A model generated the notes under the pieces. The model saw nothing but the letters and a program-made list of their open reading frames with translations. It searched no databases and was not told the DNA's origin. The position numbers and the translations under genes are program-made. Below, in pieces: positions 7,826 through 17,264 of a stretch of DNA of 43,621 nucleotides. Source of the DNA: Bacillota bacterium. Its GTDB lineage: Bacteria; Bacillota; Clostridia; Peptostreptococcales; Anaerovoracaceae. Position 1 is the first letter of the stretch, and every line of letters starts with the position of its first letter. Location: contig JAFQHT010000131.1 of NCBI GenBank assembly GCA_017397825.1, forward strand, positions 1 through 43,621, written 5' to 3'.

Positions 7826-8836
7826 TCAATCATATGCTCGTCTTACGGTAATTTCACCGGTTGTGAGGGTCTCCATTTCTCTGGATCGGCGGCCTTCAAG
7901 GAATTCAATGACCAGTCCGCCGTTTTCGTCGATGTCGATGGCGCGGGCGCGGATTCCTTCACTCAGTCTGTTTTCGGGACGGCCGATGGATCTGGCGATT
8001 GCAGGGTTGAAAATCATAATCTGCTCACCAAGTATAAATGAACGGGACTTGTATTCGCGGAGCATGGAGAACTTATCGAAGTTTTCCAGCATGTCAAAAA
8101 ACTCGCAGGCAATAGCAGCTGCCAGCTCATTGCGGCTGAACTCTTTCTGCGGGCCGGCCAGATATGTGGCAATATCATTGAGGTCTTCCGGCATGGAGGC
8201 CTCAAAACAGTTTACACCGATACCGACGATAATTTTTTCGATGCGGCCTGTCTCAAAGTTGCTTTCGGCTTCAGTGAGGATGCCGCATACTTTTTTGCCG
8301 TCAAGATATATGTCATTCACCCATTTGATTTTAGGATTCAGCCCGGTAACCCGCTCAATGGCACGGGCGGCCGCCACCGCCGACATGGCGGTGGTGAGCA
8401 TGGCTCTGTCCAGGCCGAAGTCAGGCTGAAAGGCCACAGTCATGTAGAGCCCTGCTCCGGCAGGCGAATGGAAGGTCCGGCCAAGCCTGCCGCGGCCGCC
8501 GGTCTGTTCGTTGGCGACAATTATCTGCGGCGTTGAACAGTCTGCAATAGTTTTTGCCAGATTGTTGGTGGAGTCAGTTTTTTCTACTACATGAACTCTG
8601 CAGGGGTATGGTATGTTTTCTTTGATATAGTCAGGGCTGAGGACGTCACCGCTGCTTACAAGCCGGTAACCGGTGGCAGGACGGCTGTCAATCTGGTATC
8701 CCTGCTCCTGAAGTTTTTTTATCGCTTTCCACACGGAGTTTCTGGATATGCCCAGCTGGTCAGCTAGCTCCTGTCCGGAAATGTATGTACTTTTATTTTT
8801 ATTCAGTATCTCTAGAAGGCTGAGTCTGGTCGACAT
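7826..8836 (-). CDS. birA: Biotin--protein ligase and biotin operon repressor
   Basis: This protein attaches biotin to carboxylase carrier proteins through biotinyl-AMP and, as holo-repressor, binds biotin operators. The 336-residue product has an N-terminal winged HTH (about 5-60, LADQLGISRNSVWKAIKKL), the ligase core with GRGRLGR (114-120), KWVNDIY (171-177) and GILTEA (185-190), and a C-terminal BPL_C domain. The presence of the HTH marks it as the bifunctional group II type. The start at 8836 follows a GAGGT motif; a longer frame upstream to 8899 lacks a ribosome binding site. Its own promoter carries a BirA-type operator, and no bio genes are in the window. Confidence 0.96.
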   Translation of the reverse strand: MSTRLSLLEILNKNKSTYISGQELADQLGISRNSVWKAIKKLQEQGYQIDSRPATGYRLVSSGDVLSPDYIKENIPYPCRVHVVEKTDSTNNLAKTIADCSTPQIIVANEQTGGRGRLGRTFHSPAGAGLYMTVAFQPDFGLDRAMLTTAMSAVAAARAIERVTGLNPKIKWVNDIYLDGKKVCGILTEAESNFETGRIEKIIVGIGVNCFEASMPEDLNDIATYLAGPQKEFSRNELAAAIACEFFDMLENFDKFSMLREYKSRSFILGEQIMIFNPAIARSIGRPENRLSEGIRARAIDIDENGGLVIEFLEGRRSREMETLTTGEITVRRAYD

Positions 8837-8913
8837 TTTGTGATACCTCATTTCTGTAGATTTCGATGAATTTCGATAAAGTTCGGCAATTATCACCAAA
8901 CAACATTATTTTT

Positions 8914-8967
8914 AGTATAACTTCTGTCTTTTTCTTTGTCAACTTATAATAAAAATCAGGGTGACAA
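8914..8967 (-). promoter_or_regulatory. birA promoter with BirA-type operator
   Basis: On the minus strand TTGACA (8937-8942), 17 bp, TATACT (8914-8919). Overlapping the -35 box is an interrupted dyad, TTGTCAACT (8936-8944), N14, GGGTGACAA (8959-8967). This fits the known bacterial biotin operator pattern TTGTnAACC-N14/15-GGTTnACAA with one mismatch per half. Autoregulation by BirA is the natural reading. Confidence 0.75.
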
Positions 8968-9031
8968 TATAAATATTTCACTGAAATTTCAAGTCTTCAC
9001 AGTCTTTTCACTTTAAAAAATGAACATGTAG

Positions 9032-9040
9032 TGGTATACT
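9032..9040 (+). promoter_or_regulatory. Extended -10 promoter before the CNNM-type gene
   Basis: TGG-TATACT (TATACT at 9035-9040) is an extended -10 element. The -35 position (TTTAAA, 9012-9017) is poor, as is usual for such promoters. It lies 65 bp before ATG 9105. Confidence 0.5.
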
Positions 9041-9104
9041 ATAAAATGGTATAAAGTGTGGACCTGCACGGATATCAGGTTTCGACTAATATGGAGGCAA
9101 ATTA

Positions 9105-10355
9105 ATGGAAAAAATTATAGCAATTGCTATCTTAGTAATATTTTCAGCATACTTTTCGGCAACGGAAACGGCATTTACATCTCTGAACAGAATCAGAATA
9201 AAGAATCTGGCCAACGACGGTGACCGCAAGGCCAAAGAAGTACTGGACCTTTCCGAAAAATACGACAGCCTGCTTTCTACAATTCTTGTGGGCAACAATA
9301 TTGTGAACATCGCAATGTCTTCAATCGGTACACTTCTGTTTATAGAGCTGTACCCTGTGTATGGAGCAACCATTGCCACAGCGGTAATTACTGTAGTAGT
9401 ACTTATTTTCGGTGAAATTTCTCCGAAGAGTCTGGCGAAGGAAAGTCCTGAAAAATTTGCAATGTTTTCGGCTCCGCTTCTCAAATTCTTCATGCTTATT
9501 CTCGGACCGGTTAACTGGATATTTGGTCTGTGGAAGAAACTCCTGGCAAAGCTTTTCAATGCTGACGGCGTGAATCCTATCACAGAAGATGAGCTTCTGA
9601 CCATCGTTGAAGAGGCTGAGACTGAAGGCGGAATTGACGAAGACCAGAGTGAACTGATTCAGAATGCTATTGAGTTCAACGAACTGGAAGCCTGGGACGT
9701 TCTTACACCGCGTGTGGATATTCAGGCTATTGAAATTGACGAAGAGCAGGACGAGATTGCAAAACTTTTCATGACTACAGGCTTTTCCAGACTGCCTGTT
9801 TATGAGGATGATCTGGACAACATTGTGGGTGTACTTAACCAGAAGGATTTCCACAATTACATCAAAGGCACAGATACGCCTATTTCTGAATATGTAAAGC
9901 CTGTAATTTTCGTGGCCGGCTCCATGAAAATTGCTCAGCTGCTCAAGCGCCTTCAGACTGTAAAGACTCATATTGCAATCATCGTTGACGAGTACGGCGG
10001 AACTTCAGGCCTTGTCACCATGGAAGACATTATCGAAGAGCTGGTGGGAGAAATCTACGATGAGCACGATGCTGTAGCTACTCAGGATATTGTTCAGCAG
10101 CAGGACGGTTCTTACAGAGTTCTCTGCGGTACTAACATTGACAAGATGTTTGACTATTTCGATGTGGAAGAAGAAATTGATGCAACTACAGTAAACGGCT
10201 GGGTTGTGCTGCAGATCGACAAGCTTGCGGAAGTGGGAGACCATTTTGTTTACGAGGCTGATTACAAGCGTTTTGACGTAACAGTAACCAAGGCTGATGC
10301 AAGAAAATCTTTAGAAATCAACATGACGGTAACTGAATTACCGCGTGAAGAATAG
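9105..10355 (+). CDS. CNNM/CorC-type transporter (DUF21, CBS pair, CorC_HlyC)
   Basis: This integral membrane protein of 416 residues belongs to the hemolysin C/CorC/MpfA group implicated in Mg2+ or Co2+ efflux. Domains in order are a DUF21 membrane part (1 to about 185, with GNNIVNIAMSS and EISPKSLAKESPE), a Bateman module of two CBS domains (about 205-325, TPRVDIQAI and IVDEYGGTSGLVTMEDIIEELVGEI), and a CorC_HlyC domain (about 340-410, ATTVNGWVV). The start at ATG 9105 follows GGAGG. The gene ends 19 bp before secA with no terminator, so both may share a transcript. Transport substrate is inferred from family only. Confidence 0.93.
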   Translation: MEKIIAIAILVIFSAYFSATETAFTSLNRIRIKNLANDGDRKAKEVLDLSEKYDSLLSTILVGNNIVNIAMSSIGTLLFIELYPVYGATIATAVITVVVLIFGEISPKSLAKESPEKFAMFSAPLLKFFMLILGPVNWIFGLWKKLLAKLFNADGVNPITEDELLTIVEEAETEGGIDEDQSELIQNAIEFNELEAWDVLTPRVDIQAIEIDEEQDEIAKLFMTTGFSRLPVYEDDLDNIVGVLNQKDFHNYIKGTDTPISEYVKPVIFVAGSMKIAQLLKRLQTVKTHIAIIVDEYGGTSGLVTMEDIIEELVGEIYDEHDAVATQDIVQQQDGSYRVLCGTNIDKMFDYFDVEEEIDATTVNGWVVLQIDKLAEVGDHFVYEADYKRFDVTVTKADARKSLEINMTVTELPREE

Positions 10356-10374
10356 AAAGGGGAAGTTTTAAATA

Positions 10375-13146
10375 ATGGGACTTATGGAAAAAATCTTTGG
10401 TGACTTAAACACTAAAGAAGTTAAAAAAATTGAAAAAATCGCCGATCAGGTTATGGCGCTGGATTCACAGATGGCAGCACTGTCTGACGAGGCACTAAAG
10501 GCTAAGACAGGTGAATTCAAGGCAAGACTTGCTGCCGGCGAAACACTTGACGATATTCTGGTGGAAGCTTTTGCGGTATGCAGAGAAGCTGCATGGCGAA
10601 GCGTGGGTATGAAGCACTTCAAGGTGCAGGTTATCGGCGGTATCGCTCTTCACCAGGGCAGAATCGCTGAAATGAAGACCGGTGAAGGTAAGACTCTGGT
10701 TGCAACTCTTCCTACTTACCTCAATGCTCTTGAAGGCAAGGGCGTTCACGTTATCACGGTCAACGACTATCTGGCAAAGCGTGACGCTGAATGGATGGGT
10801 AAAATCTACACTTACATGGGACTTTCCGTTGGCTGCGTAATCCACGGAATCACTGACAAAGCCCGTAAGGCGGCATATCAGGCAGACATCACATACGGTA
10901 CAAACAACGAGTTCGGTTTCGACTATCTCCGTGATAACATGGTAATTTACCAGCAGCAACTCACGCAGCGTGAACTGAACTATGCCATCATCGACGAAGT
11001 TGACTCCATCCTCATCGACGAAGCCAGAACTCCGCTGATTATTTCCGGCAAGGGCGACGATTCCACAGATCTTTATCAGATTGCTGACAGATTCGTAAAG
11101 CCTCTCATTCCGGGTACTGACTACACTATCGAAGAAAAAGACAGACGTGTAACACTCACAGAAGCAGGTATTGAAAAGGCTGAAAAGTTCTTCAATATCG
11201 AAAACTTCGGTGATCCTGAAAACATGGAAATCAACCATCACGTTGTGGAAGCTCTCAAAGCAAGAGCTATCATGAAGCGTGACGTGGACTATATCGTAAA
11301 AGACGGCGAAATCGTAATCGTTGACGAATTCACAGGTCGTCTCATGTTCGGAAGAAGATATTCCAATGGTCTTCATCAGGCTATTGAAGCCAAGGAAGGG
11401 GTACTGGTGCGTTCCGAGTCCAAGACTCTTGCGACCATCACTCTCCAGAACTACTTCAGAATGTACAACAAGCTTGCCGGCATGACTGGTACAGCCAAGA
11501 CTGAAGAAGACGAATTCCGCGACATCTACAACATGGACGTAGTTGTAATTCCTACAAACAGACCGGTTCAGAGACAGGACCTGGACGATGCGATTTTCTC
11601 CAGAGAACCTGCCAAGTTCATGGCCATTGCTGACAGAATTGCTGAAGCCCACGCAACAGGCCAGCCTGTGCTTGTAGGTACAATTTCCATTGAAAATTCT
11701 GAAAGACTTTCCACACTTCTTAAGAAGAGAGGAATTAAACATAACGTGCTCAATGCCAAGCAGCACGAAAAGGAAGCAGAAATCGTTGCTGAAGCAGGCC
11801 GTCTGGGTGCAGTGACAATCGCAACCAACATGGCCGGCCGTGGTACCGACATTATCCTTGGCGGTAACCCTGAGTTCGAAGCCAAGAGAGAAATGAAGGC
11901 TCTGGAATTTACTGATGAGCAGATTTCATTTGCAACAAGTTTTGTGGGCAGCGAAGACCCTGAAATGCTCAGAGCCCGTGAAGTTTTCAATGAGCTCCAC
12001 GAAAAATACAAGGCTGAACGTGCTGAAGAACAGCAGAAGGTGAGAGAACTGGGCGGTCTTTGCATTATCGGTACAGAAAGACACGAATCCCGCCGTATCG
12101 ACAACCAGCTCCGTGGCCGTTCCGGACGTCAGGGAGACCCTGGTGTGACTCAGTTCTTTATTTCCCTGGAAGATGATCTTATGAGACTTTTCGGCGGAGA
12201 CAGAGTTCAGGGCATCATGGAAAAATTCGGCATGGAAAACGAAGCGCTTGCAGCAGGTATGCTTTCCAAGAGTATTGAAGGTGCTCAGAAAAAGGTTGAA
12301 GGCCGTAACTTCGAAGTGCGTAAATACGTTCTCCAGTACGATAACGTAATGAACAAGCAGAGAGAAGTAATTTACGACGAAAGAAGAAAAGTTCTTTTCG
12401 GTGAGGATGTTAAGGAATTCATTCTTGAAATGATGGATGACCTTGTAAGAAATACAGTTGTGCCGATTACTGTGGACAGCAAGTTCGCAGAAGAATGGGA
12501 CTTTGATCTTCTCAACAAGAACCTGAAGCGTATCACTGATCGTTTCCAGGGCATTTCATATACAGATGAGCAGATTCAGACTCTCACACCGGAACAGCTT
12601 GAAGAAGATGCTGTTGCTGCTTTCAGAGCTCTTTATGATGTAAAAGAAGCTGAAGTTGGCGCAGAGCGTATGAGAGAAGTGGAAAAGATGATTCTCCTCA
12701 GAGTTGTGGACAACCGCTGGATGGATCACATCGATGCTATGGATGATCTGAAGAGAGGTATCGGCCTCCGCTCCATCGGTCATCTTGACCCTGCTGTGGC
12801 TTACTCCAACGAAGGTTTCGACATGTTCGAAGAAATGGTTGGTGACATCCGTGAACAGACTGTAAGACACTGTTTCAATGTGACAGTTACTACCTCCACA
12901 GAAAGAAAGAAAGTCATCGCAGACGGTGAAGGCCGTAAAGATGAGTACAGAGATGCAGGAGCACAGGCGCGCCCTCAGCAGGCACCGCAGGCAGGACAGA
13001 TGCCAGCAGCCGCACCAAAGCCTCAGGAAGTGCGCAAGCCTGAAACTTTCCGCCGCGACATTCCGAAGGTGGGCAGAAATGACCTTTGCCCATGTGGTTC
13101 CGGCAAAAAGTATAAAAACTGCTGTATGAACAAGACAGAAGAATAA
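10375..13146 (+). CDS. secA: Protein translocase ATPase SecA
   Basis: SecA drives post-translational export of preproteins through SecYEG. The 923-residue product has the full architecture: Walker A TGEGKT (102-107), the preprotein cross-linking region, [36 protein letters not shown], and [13 protein letters not shown]. The C-terminal tail has a proline/alanine/glutamine-rich linker (about 860-890) and an intact zinc-binding SEC-C motif [13 protein letters not shown] (905-917), expected to contact phospholipid and SecB-like or ribosomal partners. The ribosome binding site is GAAAGGGGAAG. prfB, often next in Firmicutes, is absent; a terminator and a MATE gene follow. No second secA is present. 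Confidence 0.98.
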   Translation: MGLMEKIFGDLNTKEVKKIEKIADQVMALDSQMAALSDEALKAKTGEFKARLAAGETLDDILVEAFAVCREAAWRSVGMKHFKVQVIGGIALHQGRIAEMKTGEGKTLVATLPTYLNALEGKGVHVITVNDYLAKRDAEWMGKIYTYMGLSVGCVIHGITDKARKAAYQADITYGTNNEFGFDYLRDNMVIYQQQLTQRELNYAIIDEVDSILIDEARTPLIISGKGDDSTDLYQIADRFVKPLIPGTDYTIEEKDRRVTLTEAGIEKAEKFFNIENFGDPENMEINHHVVEALKARAIMKRDVDYIVKDGEIVIVDEFTGRLMFGRRYSNGLHQAIEAKEGVLVRSESKTLATITLQNYFRMYNKLAGMTGTAKTEEDEFRDIYNMDVVVIPTNRPVQRQDLDDAIFSREPAKFMAIADRIAEAHATGQPVLVGTISIENSERLSTLLKKRGIKHNVLNAKQHEKEAEIVAEAGRLGAVTIATNMAGRGTDIILGGNPEFEAKREMKALEFTDEQISFATSFVGSEDPEMLRAREVFNELHEKYKAERAEEQQKVRELGGLCIIGTERHESRRIDNQLRGRSGRQGDPGVTQFFISLEDDLMRLFGGDRVQGIMEKFGMENEALAAGMLSKSIEGAQKKVEGRNFEVRKYVLQYDNVMNKQREVIYDERRKVLFGEDVKEFILEMMDDLVRNTVVPITVDSKFAEEWDFDLLNKNLKRITDRFQGISYTDEQIQTLTPEQLEEDAVAAFRALYDVKEAEVGAERMREVEKMILLRVVDNRWMDHIDAMDDLKRGIGLRSIGHLDPAVAYSNEGFDMFEEMVGDIREQTVRHCFNVTVTTSTERKKVIADGEGRKDEYRDAGAQARPQQAPQAGQMPAAAPKPQEVRKPETFRRDIPKVGRNDLCPCGSGKKYKNCCMNKTEE

Positions 13147-13176
13147 TTTTCCTGCCGCCGGGTAGGTAAGCGAATT

Positions 13177-13237
13177 AAAGCGCTGGGCTCCGTATCGTTA
13201 GGCCTTTGAAGATACGGCTGCCGGCGCTTTGTTTTTT
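13177..13237 (+). terminator. Branched terminator after secA
   Basis: AAAGCGC (13177-13183) pairs with GCGCTTT (13224-13230), and inside it CCGTATC (13190-13196) pairs with GATACGG (13211-13217). A T-run follows (13232-13237). It ends only 17 bp before the MATE start codon and leaves no obvious promoter for that gene, so read-through is likely. Confidence 0.8.
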
Positions 13238-13254
13238 CAAGAGGTTTAACTAAG

Positions 13255-14568
13255 ATGAAAGAAACTATTTCAATCAGAGAATTTGCCAGATATATAGGAC
13301 TGAGCACTCTGGGTGCCGTGGGAATTTCATGTTATATCCTGGCAGATACATTTTTTATATCGGTGGGCATGGGCACTGATGGCCTGGCCGCACTGAATAT
13401 TGCCATACCGATATACAATTTTATATGGGGTATTGCTGTTATGCTGGGTATGGGCGGTGCCACCCGCTATACTATCGCCAGAAGCCGCGGAGAGTATGAG
13501 CAGGGTGACAGGATTTTCAGTGTAGTAATTGCTGTGACAGTGGCCTTTTCGACGGTTTTCGCACTTGTGGGTATTTTCGGGGCAGAAAAAGTCGCAGCAC
13601 TGCTGGGCGCCAACGAAGAAATCCTGGCCATGACAACTGAATATATGAGGGTAATTCTCCTTTTTGCGCCGGCATTCGCGCTGAACCAGGTTTTTACATG
13701 TTTTGTGCGTAACGACGGTGAACCTAACCTTGCAATGCTGGGTACTCTCATAGGCAGCCTGGCAAATATTCTCCTCGACTATATTTTTATCATAATCTGG
13801 GATATGGGCATGTTCGGGGCAGCGGCGGCAACATCCTGCTCGCCTGTCATAGGAATGGCAATAATGTGGAGACACAAAGCCTCAGGAAATAACCAGTTCC
13901 ACCTGACCAAAGACATGTCTGACTTCAGAAAGCTGGGCCATACCTGTGCACTGGGTATTCCATCCCTGGCAACGGAACTTTCGTCAGGCATAGTTGTTAT
14001 AGTGTTCAATATGATTCTGCTGAACATTGCAGGAAATGTGGCAGTTGCAGCCTACGGGGTGATTGCAAATATCTCTCTGGTTGTAATTTCAGTGTTCAAC
14101 GGCATGTCCCAGGGGGTTCAGCCGCTTATGAGCAGAGCTTACGGCCACGGAAACAAACATGACACGGCAGCACTTCTGAAATATTCACTGGCCGCTTGTT
14201 CAGCAGTTGCAGTGATAATATATGTGTTGATTTTTATGGGTGCAGATACGATCACGGCTGTTTTCAACAGCGAAAACAACCAGCAGATGGCAGTCATTGC
14301 TGTGCCGGGGCTGAAGATATACTTTACGGCGGCCATATTTGCCGGTTTTAATATAATTATGCAGATACATTTCACTTCCATGGAAAAAGCTCTGCCGGGC
14401 CAGGTAATCTCACTGCTGAGAGGACTTATCATCATCATTCCGGCCGCTTTCCTGCTGTCAGACATTCTGGGACTGACCGGGGTATGGCTTGCCTTCCCTG
14501 TGACTGAAGCGGCGGTTGCAGTTGTGGGAGTATTCATGTTCATGTACTTTAAAAGGAGGAAAAAATAA
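13255..14568 (+). CDS. MATE-family multidrug/metabolite exporter
   Basis: This 437-residue inner membrane antiporter has about 12 predicted transmembrane segments in two homologous halves. Recognisable MATE features are LADTFFISVGMGTDGLAALNIAIPI (31-55), GGATRYTIARSRGE (about 65-80) and, in the second half, SVFNGMSQGVQPLMSRAYGHGN. It belongs to the VmrA/DinF-like branch common in Clostridia. It uses a Na+ or H+ gradient; the substrate cannot be inferred. AAGAGG lies 10 nt before ATG 13255, a rather long gap. Its stop codon overlaps the next start by one base (TAATG), so translation of the B3/B4 protein is likely coupled. Confidence 0.92.
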   Translation: MKETISIREFARYIGLSTLGAVGISCYILADTFFISVGMGTDGLAALNIAIPIYNFIWGIAVMLGMGGATRYTIARSRGEYEQGDRIFSVVIAVTVAFSTVFALVGIFGAEKVAALLGANEEILAMTTEYMRVILLFAPAFALNQVFTCFVRNDGEPNLAMLGTLIGSLANILLDYIFIIIWDMGMFGAAAATSCSPVIGMAIMWRHKASGNNQFHLTKDMSDFRKLGHTCALGIPSLATELSSGIVVIVFNMILLNIAGNVAVAAYGVIANISLVVISVFNGMSQGVQPLMSRAYGHGNKHDTAALLKYSLAACSAVAVIIYVLIFMGADTITAVFNSENNQQMAVIAVPGLKIYFTAAIFAGFNIIMQIHFTSMEKALPGQVISLLRGLIIIIPAAFLLSDILGLTGVWLAFPVTEAAVAVVGVFMFMYFKRRKK

Positions 14569-15272
14569 TGAAGAAGTTTGTAATGGAAAAAGATTTTCTG
14601 GAAATCTTTCCGGATGCAAAGATCGGTGTCCTCGTATGCTGCGGCATCGACAATCATGTAAAGGATGAGGAAAAATACGCTCCATACCTGCGCGAAGCGG
14701 AAAAGCAGGCTGCGGTACACTTCGCAAACCCTGAATTCACTGAAAACCCTATCGTAAGAACATGGCGCGATGCCTTTTATAAGTTCAAAACCAAGAAAGG
14801 TGCCCGCTGCTCCATCGAAGCTCTCCTGAAGAGGGTTTCCAAAGGCGGCGAAATCGGCTGCATCAACCCGCTGGTTGACATTTACAACGGTATTTCTCTT
14901 AAGTACGGCGTGCCTGTAGGCGGCGAGGATATCGACAAGTTTGAAGGAGACAACCGTCTGACTGTGGCCGACGGTACGGAAGAATTCATCACTTACGGGA
15001 GTGACAAGAGTGAGCCGCCATATCCCGGCGAAGTGGTGTACAAGGACAACGCAGGCGCAATCTGCCGCTGTTTCAACTGGCGCGAATCAGTGCGCACCAT
15101 GCTCACAGAAGACACAGTGAACGCTTTTATGTGTATCGAAACTGTTGCAGGCGAGCGCGATGACGTGCTGGAGCAAGCTCTGGAAGAACTGAAAGGCCTC
15201 ATCGAAACAGAACTGGGCGGCACAGTGACCAAGCACATCCTGAGCAAAGATAATCCGGAAGTTGTTATCTGA
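14568..15272 (+). CDS. B3/B4 tRNA-binding-domain protein
   Basis: The 234-residue product carries a stand-alone B3/B4 domain (about 60-215), the fold that edits mischarged tRNA in phenylalanyl-tRNA synthetase beta chains. Clues are the ARCSIEALLKRVSKGGEIGCINPLVDIYN segment, VPVGGEDIDKF and the C-terminal GEVVYKDNAGAICRCFNWRES. Such proteins are widespread but poorly characterised; a role in trans-editing of tRNA or free aminoacyl compounds is inferred. Translation is coupled to the MATE gene by TAATG, with AAAAGGAGG upstream inside the MATE 3' end. The association with an exporter hints at detoxification of an amino-acid analogue. Confidence 0.85.
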   Translation: MKKFVMEKDFLEIFPDAKIGVLVCCGIDNHVKDEEKYAPYLREAEKQAAVHFANPEFTENPIVRTWRDAFYKFKTKKGARCSIEALLKRVSKGGEIGCINPLVDIYNGISLKYGVPVGGEDIDKFEGDNRLTVADGTEEFITYGSDKSEPPYPGEVVYKDNAGAICRCFNWRESVRTMLTEDTVNAFMCIETVAGERDDVLEQALEELKGLIETELGGTVTKHILSKDNPEVVI

Positions 15273-15286
15273 GAATAAGTATAATG

Positions 15287-15318
15287 AAAAAACGACCTGA
15301 GTGTTACAGGTCGTTTTG
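15287..15318. terminator. Bidirectional terminator between convergent genes
   Basis: AAAACGACCTG (15289-15299) pairs with CAGGTCGTTTT (15307-15317), with A-run left and T-run right. It serves the B3/B4 gene and the ABC permease gene on the minus strand. Confidence 0.9.
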
Positions 15319-15323
15319 CTGTT

Positions 15324-15974
15324 TTAAAACTCTTTCTTCTCCATAATCCTTACACTGAGGAAGAATGATCCGACTGCGATCACTGCGATTACAGCGATAG
15401 AACCGAAAACTATCATATAAGAGGACAATTTGATTCCGCCGTAGAGCATGATGCCAGGGAAGACAATTCCCAGGGAGGTAATTGCGGTAACCATAAGTAC
15501 CGGCAGCGCAATCATGGCAAGCAGGAGCAGGCGGGCTTTCTGCACACCGAATTTAAAGTTCATCGGCAGCAGCACGGAGATAAATAAAATAGCCATAAGC
15601 ATTGAAACTACCCCAATTGCCAGAGTGCTTACCCAGTTTCCTTCAGCGGCGCTCCAGCCTGTTGTCTGAAGTATCAGTGAGGCGCAGATGCCTGTGATGA
15701 TGCCAAGAAGCGCATAGCCCACGGAAATTATGTATTTGCTCAGGACTGCCTGCCTGCGGGTAACGGGCATGGTGAAGGCCAGCTGGTACCACTGATGCAC
15801 TTCGTCCATGGCAAGGCTGTTGACCACCAGCACAGTGCTGGAAACTGTCAGCATGGTTACAAGTATTGCCATGCCCTGATCCTTGAAAGCGATGCTGAAA
15901 ACCACCAGCAGGAAAACCAGCGATTTGCCAAGCCCTTTCATATTGTATATATCTTTTAAAATTAACCCCTTCAT
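15324..15974 (-). CDS. ABC-2 type permease
   Basis: This 216-residue membrane protein with about six hydrophobic segments is the membrane half of a two-component ABC exporter. MKGLILKDIYNMKGLGKSL at the N-terminus and TMPVTRRQAVLSKYI (about 68-82) are typical of the ABC2_membrane_5-like permeases paired with YtrB-type ATPases. It begins one base after the ATPase stop codon, so the two are translated together. With a YtrA-type regulator at the head of the operon, this looks like a cell-envelope-stress or antimicrobial export system; substrate unknown. Confidence 0.88.
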   Translation of the reverse strand: MKGLILKDIYNMKGLGKSLVFLLVVFSIAFKDQGMAILVTMLTVSSTVLVVNSLAMDEVHQWYQLAFTMPVTRRQAVLSKYIISVGYALLGIITGICASLILQTTGWSAAEGNWVSTLAIGVVSMLMAILFISVLLPMNFKFGVQKARLLLLAMIALPVLMVTAITSLGIVFPGIMLYGGIKLSSYMIVFGSIAVIAVIAVGSFFLSVRIMEKKEF

Positions 15975-15975
15975 T

Positions 15976-16845
15976 TTATTTCTCCCCTTTCACATAAAAG
16001 ACCATGATTTCGTCGATGGTCGGTGTGTCGATAACAAGCTCAGGATATCTGCGGGCCGCTTCGTGGCGGTCAGCGACCAGTACATTGCACTGGAATTCCT
16101 GGCGGTAAACGGCCAGACGGTCCTCAGACTTAATGAGAGCCAGGTCGTCAGCAGAGCAGCGGATAATGCCGTAATTGTAGAGCAGGTCATCTTTCTTTTC
16201 GCAGAAAATCAGGCGGCCATCGTGGATGAAAGCAATATAGTCAGCGATTTTTTCCAGGTCAGTGGTGATGTGGCTGGAAAGGAGAATTGCATGATCTTCT
16301 TCCTGCATGAAGTCCAGGAAAATATCAAGAATCTCATCGCGCATCACAGGGTCCAGGCCCGATGTAGGCTCATCGAGAAGGAGCAGACGGGCGTTGTGGG
16401 AAAGAGCAACTGCCAGGTTGAATTTGACACGCATACCTTTGCTGAAGTCCTTGATTGGTTTGTCAGAATTAAGGCCGAAGTGCTGTGTGTAGTGAGTCCA
16501 GGCCTGTGAGTCCCAGGACTTGTATATGGATTTCAGGATTTTTTCGGCCTGGCTGATTGTAAGCAGCGGATTGAAATGAACGTTTTCGAAGACTACACTG
16601 ATCTGCTCTCTGAGAGCAAGCGGGTCTTCTGCCAGCTGCTGACCGAAAAAAGTAACTTCGCCCGAATCCTTGTGAATAAGGTCCATGGCAGCCTTGATGG
16701 TAGTAGTTTTGCCGGCGCCGTTTTCGCCGATGAGCCCGACGATTGAGCCTGCAGGAACCACAAGGTCAATATTGTCTAAAGTGAAATTTTTGAATTCTTT
16801 GCGAAGCCCGCGGATTTCCAGGGCGTTTCCGTAATTATCTTTCAT
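15976..16845 (-). CDS. ABC transporter ATP-binding protein
   Basis: The 289-residue nucleotide-binding subunit has Walker A GENGAGKT (40-47), an atypical signature FSKGM (134-138, in place of LSGGQ, as usual in this subfamily), Walker B LLLLDEP (153-159) and the switch histidine in LLSSHI. It energises the permease encoded immediately downstream. It starts 5 bp after the stop codon of the GntR gene. The C-terminal 70 residues lie beyond the ATPase core, as in YtrB/BcrA-type exporters. Confidence 0.93.
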   Translation of the reverse strand: MKDNYGNALEIRGLRKEFKNFTLDNIDLVVPAGSIVGLIGENGAGKTTTIKAAMDLIHKDSGEVTFFGQQLAEDPLALREQISVVFENVHFNPLLTISQAEKILKSIYKSWDSQAWTHYTQHFGLNSDKPIKDFSKGMRVKFNLAVALSHNARLLLLDEPTSGLDPVMRDEILDIFLDFMQEEDHAILLSSHITTDLEKIADYIAFIHDGRLIFCEKKDDLLYNYGIIRCSADDLALIKSEDRLAVYRQEFQCNVLVADRHEAARRYPELVIDTPTIDEIMVFYVKGEK

Positions 16846-16850
16846 GGCGG

Positions 16851-17225
16851 TTAAACCTCCTCATAAAACATCTCCAGAATCTCTTTTAACTTTTCGCAGC
16901 TGATACCGCAGGCCCTGCCGATTTCGGCAGCCTTGGCCAGGTGCTCTTCGCAAAGGCGCTGCTGCTCTTCCTGCCAGAAAGTCTGGTTTCTGGCTGATAT
17001 GAAGCTTCCCTTACCCACGGCGGTTTCGATGAAACCGTCACGCTGCAGATCCTCGTATGCCCGCTGCACTGTAATTACGCTGATGTGCAGGGACTTGGCC
17101 AGAGCGCGCATGGAAGGGATAGGGTCTCCCTGTTTAAGCTTGCCGCTCATGACCTGAGCCTTTACCTGTGAAGTTATCTGCTCATATATGGGTTTGGTGG
17201 AGCTGGAACTGATGATGATATCCAT
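16851..17225 (-). CDS. GntR-family regulator, YtrA type
   Basis: This 124-residue repressor has an N-terminal GntR winged helix (about 10-75; KPIYEQITSQVKAQVMSGKLKQGDPIPSMRALAKSLHISVITVQRAYEDLQ) and only a short C-terminal dimerisation tail, the hallmark of the YtrA subfamily. The start is placed at 17225 because AAGGAGG lies just upstream; the longer frame to 17336 runs through the promoter. It heads an operon with an ABC ATPase and permease. The promoter carries an AGTGTA-N13-TACACT dyad, the site pattern described for YtrA regulators, so it very likely represses its own operon. Confidence 0.93.
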   Translation of the reverse strand: MDIIISSSSTKPIYEQITSQVKAQVMSGKLKQGDPIPSMRALAKSLHISVITVQRAYEDLQRDGFIETAVGKGSFISARNQTFWQEEQQRLCEEHLAKAAEIGRACGISCEKLKEILEMFYEEV

Positions 17226-17264
17226 TATGTAAGCCTCCTTTTGAATTGTCCGGACTTGAATGCA

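Noticed and set aside
7800..8429. Plus-strand open frame of 209 codons
   Set aside because: It is the complement of birA, has serine/arginine-rich low-complexity composition and no ribosome binding site.
10495..11766. Minus-strand open frame of 423 codons inside secA
   Set aside because: Shadow of secA codon usage; no domain, no ribosome binding site.
13147..13254. Riboswitch before the MATE gene
   Set aside because: The structure is a two-part stem with a T-run and matches none of the exporter-linked riboswitch cores I know (ykkC/guanidine type).
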